Assembly: GCA_900239685.1 (NCBI GenBank)
Contig: OENT01000966.1
Location: 1-64,000, forward strand
Source: Rotaria macrura
Lineage: Eukaryota > Rotifera > Eurotatoria > Philodinida > Philodinidae
DNA: 64,000 nt
Reading direction: 5' to 3'
The notes beneath the pieces are model-generated. The model was not told the origin of the DNA and searched no databases. It saw nothing but the letters and a program-made list of their open reading frames with translations. Below, piece after piece: positions 50,993-62,770 of this stretch. Position 1 is the stretch's first letter, and each line of letters begins with the position of its first letter. Made by a program: the position numbers and the translations under genes.

Positions 50993-51437
50993 CAAAACAC
51001 AGCATGTTTCTGTTACTTATTTGATGATAGAAAGCATACCGAGCTACTGCTTCAATTTGATACCCAAGACGAATTACTTCATTTTTTTCTCTCTGCAAGC
51101 CAGCATAAATGTTGGGAAAATGGAAAGTCAGATTCTTATCAATTATTAATTTTTCTTTGGAAGACGTTTGTATATAAGGAAAAAGATCTGTGCTTATCTT
51201 CTCATTGTTTCAAAATGCGTCTGAAGAGACTCAGAAGGTAAGTTATGAAAACGGCGTTATATTCTTGAAGAATACAACATATTCATCTTCTTACTACATG
51301 TTCGGTATGGATGGCTTACGCTTTTCAGCTTCAATTTCGAAACCGTAGTTGTTTCTATCAACTTTTGTCGTAAAATATATTATCTAGCATTTGAAGTGCA
51401 GTTTCAGGTTCACCCGAGTAACGGTACTTTTAGATGA
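50993..51437 (+). CDS. Two-exon gene fragment, unknown product
   Basis: Exon 50993-51237 lies between a good acceptor (cttgcag) and a consensus donor (AGAAG|GTAAGT). Exon 51329-51437 follows acceptor cttttcag. The phases fit (AG|C gives Ser) and the frame stays open for about 117 codons to TGA at 51435-51437. Intron 91 bp. The peptide has ELLLQFDTQDELLHFF followed by a hydrophobic and aromatic stretch, which is protein-like but not recognised; a resemblance to a PH-like or similar fold would be a guess. No first exon with ATG was found upstream, where dispersed repeat copy B ends at 50812, so the gene may be truncated. Confidence 0.45.
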
Positions 51438-51700
51438 ATGAGCTATATTCAGATTACCTAAAAAGGAAGTTAAGGAAATTTCTGTAGTTTCCAAAAACAC
51501 ATAAACTCACAGAAAACTATTTTCAAAATTTTGGGATGTTACAAAACTTTGGAAAATTTCCGAAATTACTGATAATGGAAATTATCGAGATTTAGGGAAT
51601 TTCGGGAATTGCCACATGTTTCGAAGTAACGAAGGTTTTGGCGGAATCACTTGCAAAATTTCAGAAATTTCATCTTTTGGAAGTCTGAACACTGCTGAAC

Positions 51701-52388
51701 AATGTCGAAAAATGTCGCAACATAATATCGAAAAGTAAGAAGGTCGAATGATAAGTGTCGAAAGAAAAAATGTTGAAAAACCAAAATGCCGGAAATAATA
51801 ACCTCGCAAAAAATGTCGAAATGTAAAATGATTGAGAAAAAAAATTGCGAAAGTATATAAATTTATTTTCCATGAATACTAATAGTCTCTGAGCTTTGTT
51901 CAATGTTATGAATGAGATACTGCTGTCTACATTAGTAGATCTATCAATTGGATTCCATAATATATGCTTGTGAAAAATCTAAAAGTAGGAAAATAATGAC
52001 GTTTTCTCATGGAATATAAGTTTCTTGTCTTGCTTGTTCAATTTTGTTTGATAAAACATCTCTATATGCCAGCTAAGAATGGATTATTTGATTAGCCGAT
52101 ACCAAAAGTTTTAAGAATACTACGTTGCATTAATTGGATAATGGTGTCATCTTCGGTTGAGTTACATACCACTCTCGTGTCTCTGTGACGCTTCGCCAAC
52201 TTCAAACATCGAAAATATTATCTGTGTATATATCTATATACTTTTGAAATTTTTATTTATATCTCTAGTATTGGACATTTTTATATTTCGATGTTTTTAT
52301 AGTTTGACATTTGAGTTTTCGATATTTTTATTTTCTAGATTATTACCTTTCTACATTTCTCCCTTCGATATTTTTTCCTTTCGACATT
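51701..52388. mobile_element. Inverted-repeat element with TGTCGAAA arms
   Basis: Starts aatgtcgaaa and ends tttcgacatt. The left arm (51701-51830) repeats TGTCGAAA/TATCGAAA variants. The right arm (about 52200-52388) carries the same motif inverted (TTCGATA, TTTCGACA). The core is non-coding. No target duplication evident. Confidence 0.6.
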
Positions 52389-53169
52389 AAGACGGCCAAC
52401 CAAACAGTTCGTGATATTACATTTTCTGTGTTTTCTATTAGCATATGCAGCTATAGATATGTGAGTTTTACATTTAAGCCCCAACGGGGCTGCGCTAACA
52501 AGCTTTTTACAAGTGATGTAACGGTGAAAATAACCGGTCGCTGCTAGGCATGCACCGAGCCCGGGTATGACTCGAGCTACCCGGGGTTCGGTTTCACGGG
52601 CTCGGTCTGGCTCGGGGTTCGGTAAGGCTCGGGCTCGGTGAAGCTCGGGCTCGGTCTGGCTCGGGCTCGGTCTGGCTCGGGATCGGTTAAGCTCGGGGTT
52701 CGGTCAGACTCGGACTCGGTTAAGCGCGGGGTTCGGTCAGACTCGGACTCGGTCAGGCTCGGGCTCGGTTCTACCCGGGCTCGGTCCTACCCGGGGCTCG
52801 GTCAAACCCGAGGCTCGGTCATACCCGGTACCAAAATGTTTTTGTTTTGTCATTAACGGAAACCACAATAATCAAGAATTGAAAGTTCAGAAACTTTTCT
52901 CGTTGATAAAGATTTCATACCAAAAATTTCTAATCTTTTTCAGTTCAACACACGTGACTTGCTGGATACAAAAAAACAAGAGTAGAACACAAATAATTAT
53001 TCCTTAGAGCCGGTACACCTGATTTCGCCAGAAAAATGATAGTTCTTAGCGTTTCCTTTTTTACTCAGCTCATCGACATCGTAGAAAGCTTAGTTTATTT
53101 TTCGAGAATAGAGTAAACAGTTCTGCATCGATCCATATAACTCTTATTGAAAATTAATAAGCCGTTCTT

Positions 53170-53515
53170 TTAAGACAATCGTTTCAAAGTAAGCACCTAA
53201 ACTTTTCTTTCTTTTCTGTGCGTTCCTAATTCCGTCATGCTGCTTTTCTTTTATGTAAAAACAAAATTGGAAAATTGCCACTAGCTCATCTGAAAGGAAC
53301 ATGAATCGATGCGTCTTGACAAGACGAATCGAATTGTATACATTTTATTCATATTAGAAAACGTTTTCTCGACTAAATCAGTTTTGTTTCGAGACGTTGT
53401 ATGTAGAACTGCTGTAATGGCAGAATTAGGAAAATAAATGCATTGCATGGTGGAATTTGGAACACACAGAAAAGAATGAGAATTTTAGGTGCTTGTTTTG
53501 AAACGATTGTCTTAA
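53170..53515. repeat. Nested inverted repeat inside the hAT-like element
   Basis: 53170-53233 (ttaagacaatcgtttcaaa...) and 53452-53515 are inverted copies of about 64 bp with several mismatches, separated by about 220 bp. It could be a second element inserted in the first, or part of its own structure. Confidence 0.65.
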
Positions 53516-54200
53516 GCGACCCCTTTCGGTACGAAAAATTTTCAAATTTTTCATTTTTTCATTTTTTCTCCTCTGTGTGTCTTTTGAAGTGTCCTTTGTC
53601 TATTGGTGACATTTGGGAACTCATACATAGCTCTAAATCATAAATCGGAACGGAAGGACAAAACGATTGCCGTAGGGGTATAGCACATTTTTTCTCTTTC
53701 CCGATTTTCTGAAAACCCAAGTTTTCAGAAAAAAATCTACAAAATCGCCTCCATTTCTCAAGCATAGTAAATTCGATCGGGCTGAAATATTTTCTAGGGA
53801 TATTAGAGACACTTAAGGGTGTATACACTTTTTTATTTTGAAAATTATTGTAGTGCCGAGTTTTTCCCGGTCTCACAATAGAAGCATTATTCCAAAAAAA
53901 TATGCATTTTTTAGGATGCTCTTCCTATTTTGGCCTTTTAATTCGGAAGGAACGAGATAGAAAGAAACCAAAATAAGTAGGCACCATAGAGTATTTCTAG
54001 TATCCTTAAAAAACGTTTAAGCTCAAATAAACATACCTCCGCAGAGAAACGAGGGCGATTAGTGGATCGTTGCAAGACCGTTATGACCCCTACATATCCC
54101 TGGAGGAAGCATCGCGGATTTTCGAGTGTACGACAACTTTGGTTGTGCACCTCGAGATCTATCTACTGTGATAGTTTCACATTTTTCAGATGAGTGGTTC

Positions 54201-54533
54201 NNNNNNNNNNNNNNNNNNNNNNNNNNNNNNNNNNNNNNNNNNNNNNNNNNNNNNNNNNNNNNNNNNNNNNNNNNNNNNNNNNNNNNNNNNNNNNNNNNNN
54301 NNNNNNNNNNNNNNNNNNNNNNNNNNNNNNNNNNNNNNNNNNNNNNNNNNNNNNNNNNNNNNNNNNNNNNNNNNNNNNNNNNNNNNNNNNNNNNNNNNNN
54401 NNNNNNNNNNNNNNNNNNNNNNNNNNNNNNNNNNNNNNNNNNNNNNNNNNNNNNNNNNNNNNNNNNNNNNNNNNNNNNNNNNNNNNNNNNNNNNNNNNNN
54501 NNNNNNNNNNNNNNNNNNNNNNNNNNNNNNNNN
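54201..54533. other. Assembly gap (333 N)
   Basis: The run of N begins inside the element and ends exactly where the right inverted arm starts, as expected when an assembler fails on a palindrome. Confidence 0.95.
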
Positions 54534-54853
54534 AGAACTATCATTTTTCTGGCGAAATCAGGTGTACCGGCTCTAAGGAATAATTATTTGTGTTCTACTC
54601 TTGTTTTTTTGTATCCAGCAAGTCACGTGTGTTGAACTGAAAAAGATTAGAAATTTTTGGTATGAAATCTTTATCAACGAGAAAAGTTTCTGAACTTTCA
54701 ATTCTTGATTATTGTGGTTTCCGTTAATGACAAAACAAAAAAATTTTGGTACCGGGTATGACCGAGCCTTGGGTTTGACCGAGCCCGGGTATACCGAACC
54801 CCGGGTATACCGAACCCCGGGTAGCTCGGGCTCGGTGCATGCATAGTCGCTGC

Positions 54854-55160
54854 CGTAACACTCCTACCGCCTTTGAATGACTTTTTTGCTGTTTTTGGTT
54901 GACACCGACAGGATTAGGCGAATCCCAGCTAGCATCCGTGTTTGTGGGTTAGAAATGGCTACTGGTATAAACCGGTGATATGAAACTCACTGTAATCGTT
55001 GCATCCCTCGTTTTTACCGGTTTCCCTAGCTGATACCGAGTAATACTGGTTAATACAGGGACACTCTCAAAATATATACTGTATCTTCTGAGGAGAAGCA
55101 TTTTGAAAGTTTCCACTACTTAAATGTTGAATTAATGTTTATTCTTCTCTATCTCTCTAC
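54854..55160. other. Intergenic, no gene seen
   Basis: Contains several accggt/ccggt motifs (for example aaaccggtgat, taccggtttcc) but no coding frame. Confidence 0.4.
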
Positions 55161-55420
55161 AAGACGCAACAGCTATTTTATTTCTTCATAGCGATTAAAG
55201 CACTCCTATAGCTATTTAAACGTTTTTGTAACTATTTATTCGCTTCTATAGCTATTTAATCTCCTCTTCTCTTTATCAATGATTTACGATCCAGTTAAAA
55301 TACCATAGCTATTTGAAATTCGCCGAAGCTATTAGAAAGCCTCCAAAGCTATTTCAAATTTTCTGTACCTATTCAAAACTATCTATAGCTATTTATTCGT
55401 TTCAATAGTTATTAATGCGA
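55161..55420. repeat. TAGCTATT-type degenerate tandem repeat, left part
   Basis: About ten copies of (a)tagctattt spaced roughly 20-30 bp apart. The same motif resumes at 59640-59800 on the other side of the Helitron-like array, so the array appears to lie inside one older element. Confidence 0.6.
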
Positions 55421-58400
55421 TGCGAAGCATAAGCATTTATGTAGACATGCGCGCGGTTTTTTTCTCGTTTAATGCGGTGCGAAGCATAGGATTTATGTAG
55501 GCATTCAAGTGTTTACTTTTTACGGTGCGAAGCACTGTATAGCGATCGTCGGCAAATTTCTTTTCTTTCTCGACATACGCATTCAAAGTCCATATTTACG
55601 GTGCGAAGCACTGTATAGCGTTTGGTCGTGGCCGCCATCTTTTTCTTTCACGACCTACGCATCCAAGCTCCATATTTTGTGTCGCGATGATCTCGAGAAC
55701 GACACATCGTGAGATTCTAGTTCAAACGTCATCAGAGTCATTGAGAGCTGAATAGGTACCAAATTTTGTCCGATTTTCTCTATCAACTTTCGTTCGCTCA
55801 AAGTAAAATCCGGATATTATTAATAATCTGTGGATTCTATTTTCATTATATTGGTCCAAACAGATCGAGGGCTGGCGCTGATCTTAGCAGCGATTAATTA
55901 TCGCTAGCAGAAAAAGTTAGCATCGATGTACTATTGATGACATCTTTTCAATTAAATATCAAGTCTTTGTAGAGGACTACTAAATTTTTTTGCTCGAAAT
56001 TAGTGCTTCGCACCGAGTTTCGGTTTCGAGCTCTGCTCGACTACCATCTAGTTTTTACGGTGCGAAGCACTGTATAGCGATCGTCCGCAAAATTTTTAAT
56101 GCGGTGCGAAGCACAGCATTTATGTGGACATGCGCGAGGTTTTTTTCTTTTTAATGCGATGCGAAGCATATGCATTTATGTAGTCATGCGCGAGTTTTTT
56201 TTCTTTTTACGGTGCGAAGCACTGTATAGCATTTGGTCGTGGTCGCCATTTTTTTTCTTTCACGACCTACGCATCCAAGCTCCATATTTTGTGTCGCGAT
56301 GATCTCGAGAACGACACATCGTCTGATGCTCATTCAAACACTAGATCGAAGTATCGACATCGAATATGTTCCTTTTTTTCAAAATTTTCTCTATCACCTT
56401 TAGTTCGCCCAAAGTAAAATCCGGATATTATTAATAATCTGTGGATTCTATTTTAATTATATCGGTCCAAACAGATCGAGGGCTGGCGCTGATCTTAGCA
56501 GCGATTAATTATCGCTAGCAGAAAATGTTCGCATCGATGTACTATTGATGACATCTTTCAATTAATTATCAAGTCTTTGTAGAGGACTACTAAATTTTCT
56601 TGCTCGAAATTAGTGCTTCGCACCGAGTTTCGATTTCGAGCTCTGCTCGACTACCATCTAGTTAATGCGATGCGAAGCATAAGCATTTATGTAGTCGTGC
56701 GCGAGTTTTTTTTCTTTTTTTCTTTCTTACTCGACGTACGCATAAAAAGTGCTCATTTTGTGTCGCGATGATCTCGAGAACCGAATGGCGTACAATAGTC
56801 GTTCAAACGCTAGATCGAAGCATCGACATCGAATATGTTCCGTTTTTTTCAAAATCCCGTCTACCATGTTCCGTTCATGAGATAATAGCGTCGGAAAATG
56901 GCGATTTTAAACATAATTTGCATTTACTTTATTTCGAGATAATTAAAACGAAAATGCAAAGAAGAAAGTTAGGCGCCACTCAATTGGTATCGTATGTGAA
57001 ACAGCTGCTCATACAGCTGATAGAGAAAGGTGACTCATCCAGATGATACATCGATGAAGTATCAGTGATTTTTGAAAATATCTGTACATATCATTTGAGA
57101 TGACTGACAGACTGATAAATACTATAGTAACTGCTTTTCATCTTAAGCCTATGTTTGATCGAATTGTCGAAGAAAACTCTTTGTCGTTCACTGGTAGACC
57201 ACATCGAAACATTTCTGATCCCTTGGAATCGTTGGAATAGATACGTCGAGGTACAGCTCGCTCTTTATGCAAAATTCGCTCTTCCTAAGATCGATGGTAG
57301 TGCTTCGCATCGCATTCCGTACTCGAGTGAAGCTCGCGTACCATCTAGTTTTCTTTCTTTCTTTCTTTAATGCGGTGCGAAGCACAGCATTTATGTGGAC
57401 ACGCGCGAGTTTTTTTTCTTTTTTTCTTTCTTTCTTTCTTTCTTTCTTACTCGACGTACGCATCGTTTTTGTCATTTTGTGTCGCGATGATCTCGAGAAC
57501 CGAAGATCGTACAGCAGCCGTTCGAACGCTAGATCGAAGTATCGACATCGAATATGTTCCTTTTTTTTCAAAATCCCGTCTACCATGTTCCGTTCATGAG
57601 AAAGTAGCGTCCGAAATGCCGATTTTCAACGTTGTCGCCTTTACTTTATTTCGAGATAATTAAAACGAAAACGCAAAGAAGAATGTTAGGCGCCACTCTA
57701 ATGATATCATATGCGAAACTGCTGCTCGTACGGCTGTGCTAAAAAATGGTGACTCATCGAGATAATTAATCGATGAAGTATCAATGATTTTTGAAAATAT
57801 CTGTAGATATCAATTGAGACGACTGACGGACTGATAAATACCGCAGTAACTGCTTTTCATCTTAAGGCTATGTTAGATCTAATTGTCAAAGAAAACTCTG
57901 CGTCTCTCAGTAGTAAATTACAACAAAATATTTGTGATTCCTTGGTACGATTAAGTTAGATACATCGAGGTACAGTTCGCTCTTTATGCAAAATTCGGTC
58001 TTCCTAAGATCGATGGTAGTGTTTCGCATCGCATTCCGTACTCGATTGAAGCTCGCGTACCATCTAGTTTTCTTTCTCGACGTACGCATCTTTTTTCTCA
58101 TTGTGTGTCGCGATGATCTCGCGAACCGAAGATCGTACAGCAGCCGTTCAAACGCTAGATGAAAGAATAGACATCGAATATGTTCCGTTTTTTTCAAAAT
58201 TCCGTCTAGCGTGTTCCGTTCATGAGATAATAGCGTTCGAAAGTGACGATTTTTAACGTAGTTTGTCTTTACTTTATTTCGAGATAATTAAAACGAAAGC
58301 GAAGAAACGCGTTAGGCGCCACTTAATCGATTCATGTATCAAACAGCTGTTAATACAGCTGATAGTAAATATGACTCATCCAAATAAATTGTCAACGAAG

Positions 58401-59607
58401 GATCAACGATTTCTAGACAGCTTTTGGTAAGCTTTAGGGCAATTAGTTCATGCCAATGGCTTCTTTAATGGAGTTTAACTAAAGATATGACTATGTTTAG
58501 CCCATTCGTAGTTCGATACGTAGCGTTTTATGAAATCCATGCTTGTCCTTCGCAAATCGTAATTCTTCTTTTCTATATAAATGTAAATTAATGCTTCATA
58601 ATAGTTTATCTAAATATTAGCTTTTTTGGTTTTCCAAATCATATTGAAATTTATAGAACACTTCGAATTTTGATATACTTCAAAGTGAATTGTTGTATAT
58701 TAAAAACCTGAACTCCTTCGAATAAACATTAATCATTGATTGACAAGAAATGCATTATAAAAGAATGATATTTAAGACAAAATAGTATGAATCTCTACGA
58801 TAATCAAAGTGTTCTAGGAGAACTTGCTCATCTATAAGTTTGCCTTTCATAAAAAACAAGTTGCGTTCTGACTCGATGAAGCATGACGCAATTAAACGAA
58901 GAATCGTTTTTCGCAAGGTTAGCTTCGCATCGCATTTCGCAATCCCGGTGCTAACCCGGTTGCCATCTAGTTTCTTTCTTTCTTTCTTACTCGACGTACG
59001 CATAAAATGTGCTCACTTTGTGTCGCGATGATCTCGAGAACCGAATGGCGTACAGCAGCCGTTCAAACGCTGGATGAAAGAATGGACATCAAATATGTTC
59101 CGTTTTTATCAAAATTCCGTCTAGCGTGTTCCGTTCATGAGATAATAGCGTCCGAAAATGCCGATTTTCAAAGTAGTTTCCCTTTACTTTATTTAGAGAT
59201 AATTAAATCGAAAACGCAAAGAAGATAGATAGGCGCCACTCTATCGATATCATATGTAAAACAGCTGCTCATACAACTGATAAAAACAGTGACTCATCGA
59301 GATAATTAATCGATGAAGTATCAATAATTTTCGAAAATATTTGTGAATATCATTTGAGACGACTGACAGACTGATAAATTATACAGCAACTGCTTTTCAT
59401 CTTAAGCCTATGTTAGATTTAATTGTCGAATAAAACTCTGCGTCTTTCAGTAGTAAGCCACAACAAAATATTTCTGATTCCCTGCAATGATTGAAATAGA
59501 TACGCTGAGGTACAACTCGCTCTTTATGCAAAATTCACTGTTCCCAACATTGAAGGTAGTGCTTCGCACCGCATTCCGTACTCGAGTGAAGCTCGCGTAC
59601 CATCTAG
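55421..59607 (+). mobile_element. Head-to-tail array of six Helitron-like non-autonomous units
   Basis: Six units each contain gtgtcgcgatgatctcg (near 55679, 56291, 56760, 57479, 58105, 59020). Each ends in accatCTAGt or a close variant, with CTAG ending at 56051, 56661, 57348, 58067, 58970 and 59607. Just before CTAG is a hairpin, clearest as GTACtCGAG-tgaag-CTCGcGTAC. A 3' hairpin followed by CTAG and then T is the Helitron pattern. Units often begin with a TTTC-rich stretch and a cgacgtacgcat motif; some carry an extra ggtgcgaagcac module. Spacing is 610-903 bp. No Rep/helicase coding sequence is present. Confidence 0.6.
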
Positions 59608-59639
59608 TTTAATCTCATCTACTGTTGTTCTCATATTGA

Positions 59640-59800
59640 CTATCTATTTAAATAGCTACAACTATTTAAAATCTTCTATAGCTATTTATTGATAGAACTT
59701 TGTGTAGCTATTTATTCTTTTCTATTGCATTTTACTTATCTCAAATGCTAAGAATGATTGAAGGCTATGGCTATATAGACAGGTTATTTTAGCTGTATGA
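59640..59800. repeat. TAGCTATT-type degenerate tandem repeat, right part
   Basis: Five or six tagctattt or related units, matching those at 55161-55420. Confidence 0.55.
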
Positions 59801-62339
59801 ATAGCTTTGTCCATATGTGTAGAGTTTCTCTTGATACCTGATAATGATTCATAGAAAATGGGGAAAAATAACTAATTAAGAGACGGCCCATGCGAAAATC
59901 AAACATTTTTACATAAGGCCATACTCTTGAATAATCTGACCCCTATATTTTATGATTGGAAATGAGAGAGCAAGGGGAGAAACCTATAAATTCAAAATTT
60001 TAGATCATTCTGACTTACTGATTAAAAGTGATCAAGTATACACTGAGTGCACCCTCAACTTGCTTAGAAAAACAAATTTCCTTTTTCTGCAAAATTTGGT
60101 AGATCAGCATTTGCTCATTTTTTCCACAGTAAACTAACGCAATCCTTTTTCAGTAACATATCGTTTGACAGAGCGAAGTTTGTTCTACAAAACTGATTAT
60201 GTCACCATCTCATGAACTTTCATCATATAGGTAAATCTGGTTCAAAAATATGTCAACCCTACTGTTTTGTTCAAGTTTTCATAACTTCCTCTTTTGTATT
60301 GGAAGGTGTATTTCTCTTGTATTCTTCGTTACACCAGAAGGTTTTTTACTGATTTTGATAGAGCAAAGAAAGAGCTATCGAATGAATATAAAAGAATCGA
60401 AATCAAAGTTGCACACGGTGCCCATCCAAGCGACAGAAGATATCCTACTACTATCTTAAAAATCATATTTTTCATTATTGTTCAATATTTTTTGTGCACA
60501 TGACAACCGTAAATTTTGTCTCAAGTAGAACTTCAATTTATACTTATTTTTCAGCGTTAAAAACTGCATCAAGCAGGCTAATCAATATTTTTGAAAGTCA
60601 TCTATATCGGGAGATTAGCTGCTACTTTAGAGTGTATCCCTGTTAGCGTTAGTGGATGTAGTTAACAGACGCTAAACGTATAACACTATATTTTCCTTTA
60701 ATCTGTTTGTTCTTGTTCTGTTACGTCATATATGTCAATCAACTCACGTGATTGATTTTCCAATATACATATATCATTCGTTTTTCTAACGTCGTCTTTC
60801 CATCTCTTTTTTGTTTTCCTTTCAACGTCTATTACGTCGTTCGTTTTCAACGACTCTATTAAATATATTCTGATCAAACAAATACCTGTTTGAACCAGCT
60901 ACATTATCAATTATTTGATGTAAGCTCATTTGAAATATTTAACATAGTAAAGTTCAGCTCTAAGTATTGACATCCCCTTAATCAAGAGCTAACAATCCCT
61001 TACAATGAATACTTGTCAACAACAGTCATTTCATATAGCCCGAATGTGAACTTGAATAATCGAGATTGTGAGGCGTCACTTAGTTCAAGACATGATACAG
61101 AGGAAGGTGTTTTCTGAATTTTGGGGCAACCCATTTTCAAAAATATTGAACACTCCATATTTTATGAGTTTTGTTTGGAAGGTCCTGAAAATATGCACCC
61201 AAAAATAGACAACTGCTGCGATCAATATCTCATAAATGGCTTGATCGATCGAGCTCAAAGTTTTTGTAGACATGTAACTCTATGAGATGTACTAAAAATA
61301 TAATTTCCAACTTACATCTAGGGGTCGTTTATTTTTCGGAGGTCACAGATATTTTCTAAGAAAAGTGTGAATGAAAGTGTTAAGGCGAAGTTTTAGCGAC
61401 TCACAAGTTGGGAGTCCCAAACCTCTACCCCCTCGATAACAGACATCACCCATTATGAACCCGACGAATTGCAGTCCCCCCTCTTATTACAGACCACCCA
61501 CGCCCCCTCCGGTGATAGAAACTGAAAGTTCTCAGAATGTTTTACCAAAGGATTCTGTGAGTTCCACTTTTCAGCCGCATAGAGGCTACGCTCACAGCTT
61601 TTTGCATGAGTCATCCAATATTTTTTTAGAATTCACATTTGAGACAATTATGTTGCCGCATAAATCACGCTTGAAGTAAGATAGCATTTGGAAATTTTCA
61701 CTGAAAGTAGGAATTAGAGGGACACATCTACACCAAAAGTTGTATTACTACACAATCTTTTACTCTGCCAGTAGAATGCGTTCAGAAATGGACTTTCTGT
61801 TGAAAATCGTAATATTAAAGAAAGGTTCTCCTCGAAGCCATGAGATGGATTGATGTCAGAGCTACTTAGTTTGGAAGGCGTATCTTCGGTTCACTTGATC
61901 CTAATGAGATTTGCCAGTGTCCTATGAAAATGAGTTGTAGCAAAGGACATCGATAGCTGTTGAAAGGACGCTGATACTTACTTCATGAAACGTTTGTTTT
62001 ACATCGTATGATATAATATATGTTGATGGTGTTTGATTAATTTTTGACGGGGACCACAATAATCAGAAGGTGCTGCTTACAGAATTAAGCGCAAATCAAG
62101 TAAGCCTGACGAAAATAGAAATGTTTTTGAGGAATCTTTGTGTGGAAGCGTGTTGCGCACAATCATGATGAAGGAGCCGATTCATGAACGGTAGCCGCTC
62201 GTTTTTCAAACGAACCTACATCTTTTGTAATTTAAGATTTTGTGAAACTAGAACAAATAAGATTTTGTGAAACTAGAACAAAAAGCAGTGTTGAAGTGTT
62301 CAGGGTAGAAATTTGCACCCTCTACCGCCCCCCCCCCCA
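59801..62339. other. Gene-poor stretch
   Basis: No supported gene. A 74-codon ATG frame at 61455-61679 starts with a proline-rich segment but has no other support. A protein-like frame around 60338-60470 is discussed among the rejected items. Confidence 0.35.
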
Positions 62340-62770
62340 CAGACCGTAACAGGCAGGTGGTTTCATCATCACAGACCGTAACCCACAGGTGATTCCACCA
62401 TCACAGACCGTTACCGACAGGTGGTTTCACCGTCACAGACCGTTACCCACACGTGATTCCGCAATCAGAGACCGTAACAGGCAGGTGGTTTCACCGCCAC
62501 AGACCGTTACCAGCAGGTGATTCCACCATAACAGACCGTTACCGACAGTTGCTTCCACCATCACAGACTGTTACCGACAGGGGGTTTCTCGATCACAGAC
62601 CGTCACTGACAGGTGGTTTCACCATCACTGACTGTTACCCACAGGTGATTCCACCATCACAGAACCTCACCAACAGGTGCTTCCACCATCAGAGACCGTT
62701 ACCGACTGATGGTTTCACGATCACAGACCGTTACCGACAGGTGGTTTTACCACCACAGACCGTTTACGAG
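62340..62770. repeat. 32-bp minisatellite, ~13 copies
   Basis: Tandem units of the form cacagaccgttaccgacagg plus tggtttcaccat, 32 bp each, preceded by a C-run at about 62327-62338. Because 32 is not a multiple of three, the frame rotates through the units. The long open frame across it (62453-62791) is a by-product. Alternate units favour tggttt or tgattc, hinting at a higher-order repeat. Confidence 0.85.

Larger units (their letters stand above)
52545..54845. mobile_element. hAT-like element, 8-bp target duplication, long GC-rich inverted arms
   Basis: Flanked by direct repeats GTCGCTGC at 52537-52544 and 54846-54853. Ends are inverted: taggcatgcaccgagcccg and, reversed, tatgcatgcaccgagcccg. 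The arms (52545-53046 and 54534-54845) match base for base over their unique parts. They differ mainly in the number of CTCGGGCTCGGT-type units near the tips, the left arm having more. Eight-bp target duplications are typical of hAT transposons. No transposase is seen; the core contains a further inverted repeat and a sequence gap. Confidence 0.8.

Noticed and set aside
52638..52856. 72-codon Arg/Gly/Ser-rich frame
   Set aside because: Translation of the CTCGGGCTCGGT array in the hAT-like arm.
54059..54635. Long open frames made mostly of unknown residues
   Set aside because: They span the run of N and carry no information.
60338..60503. Protein-like frame after acceptor ttacaccag (R-R-F-F-T-D-F-D-R-A-K-K-E-L...)
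   Set aside because: Composition is convincing, but no donor, start or linked exon was found and a second frame is also open over the same bases.
62340..62770. Possible CRISPR array
   Set aside because: Units are adjoining 32-bp tandem repeats with no unique spacers, and the genome is eukaryotic.
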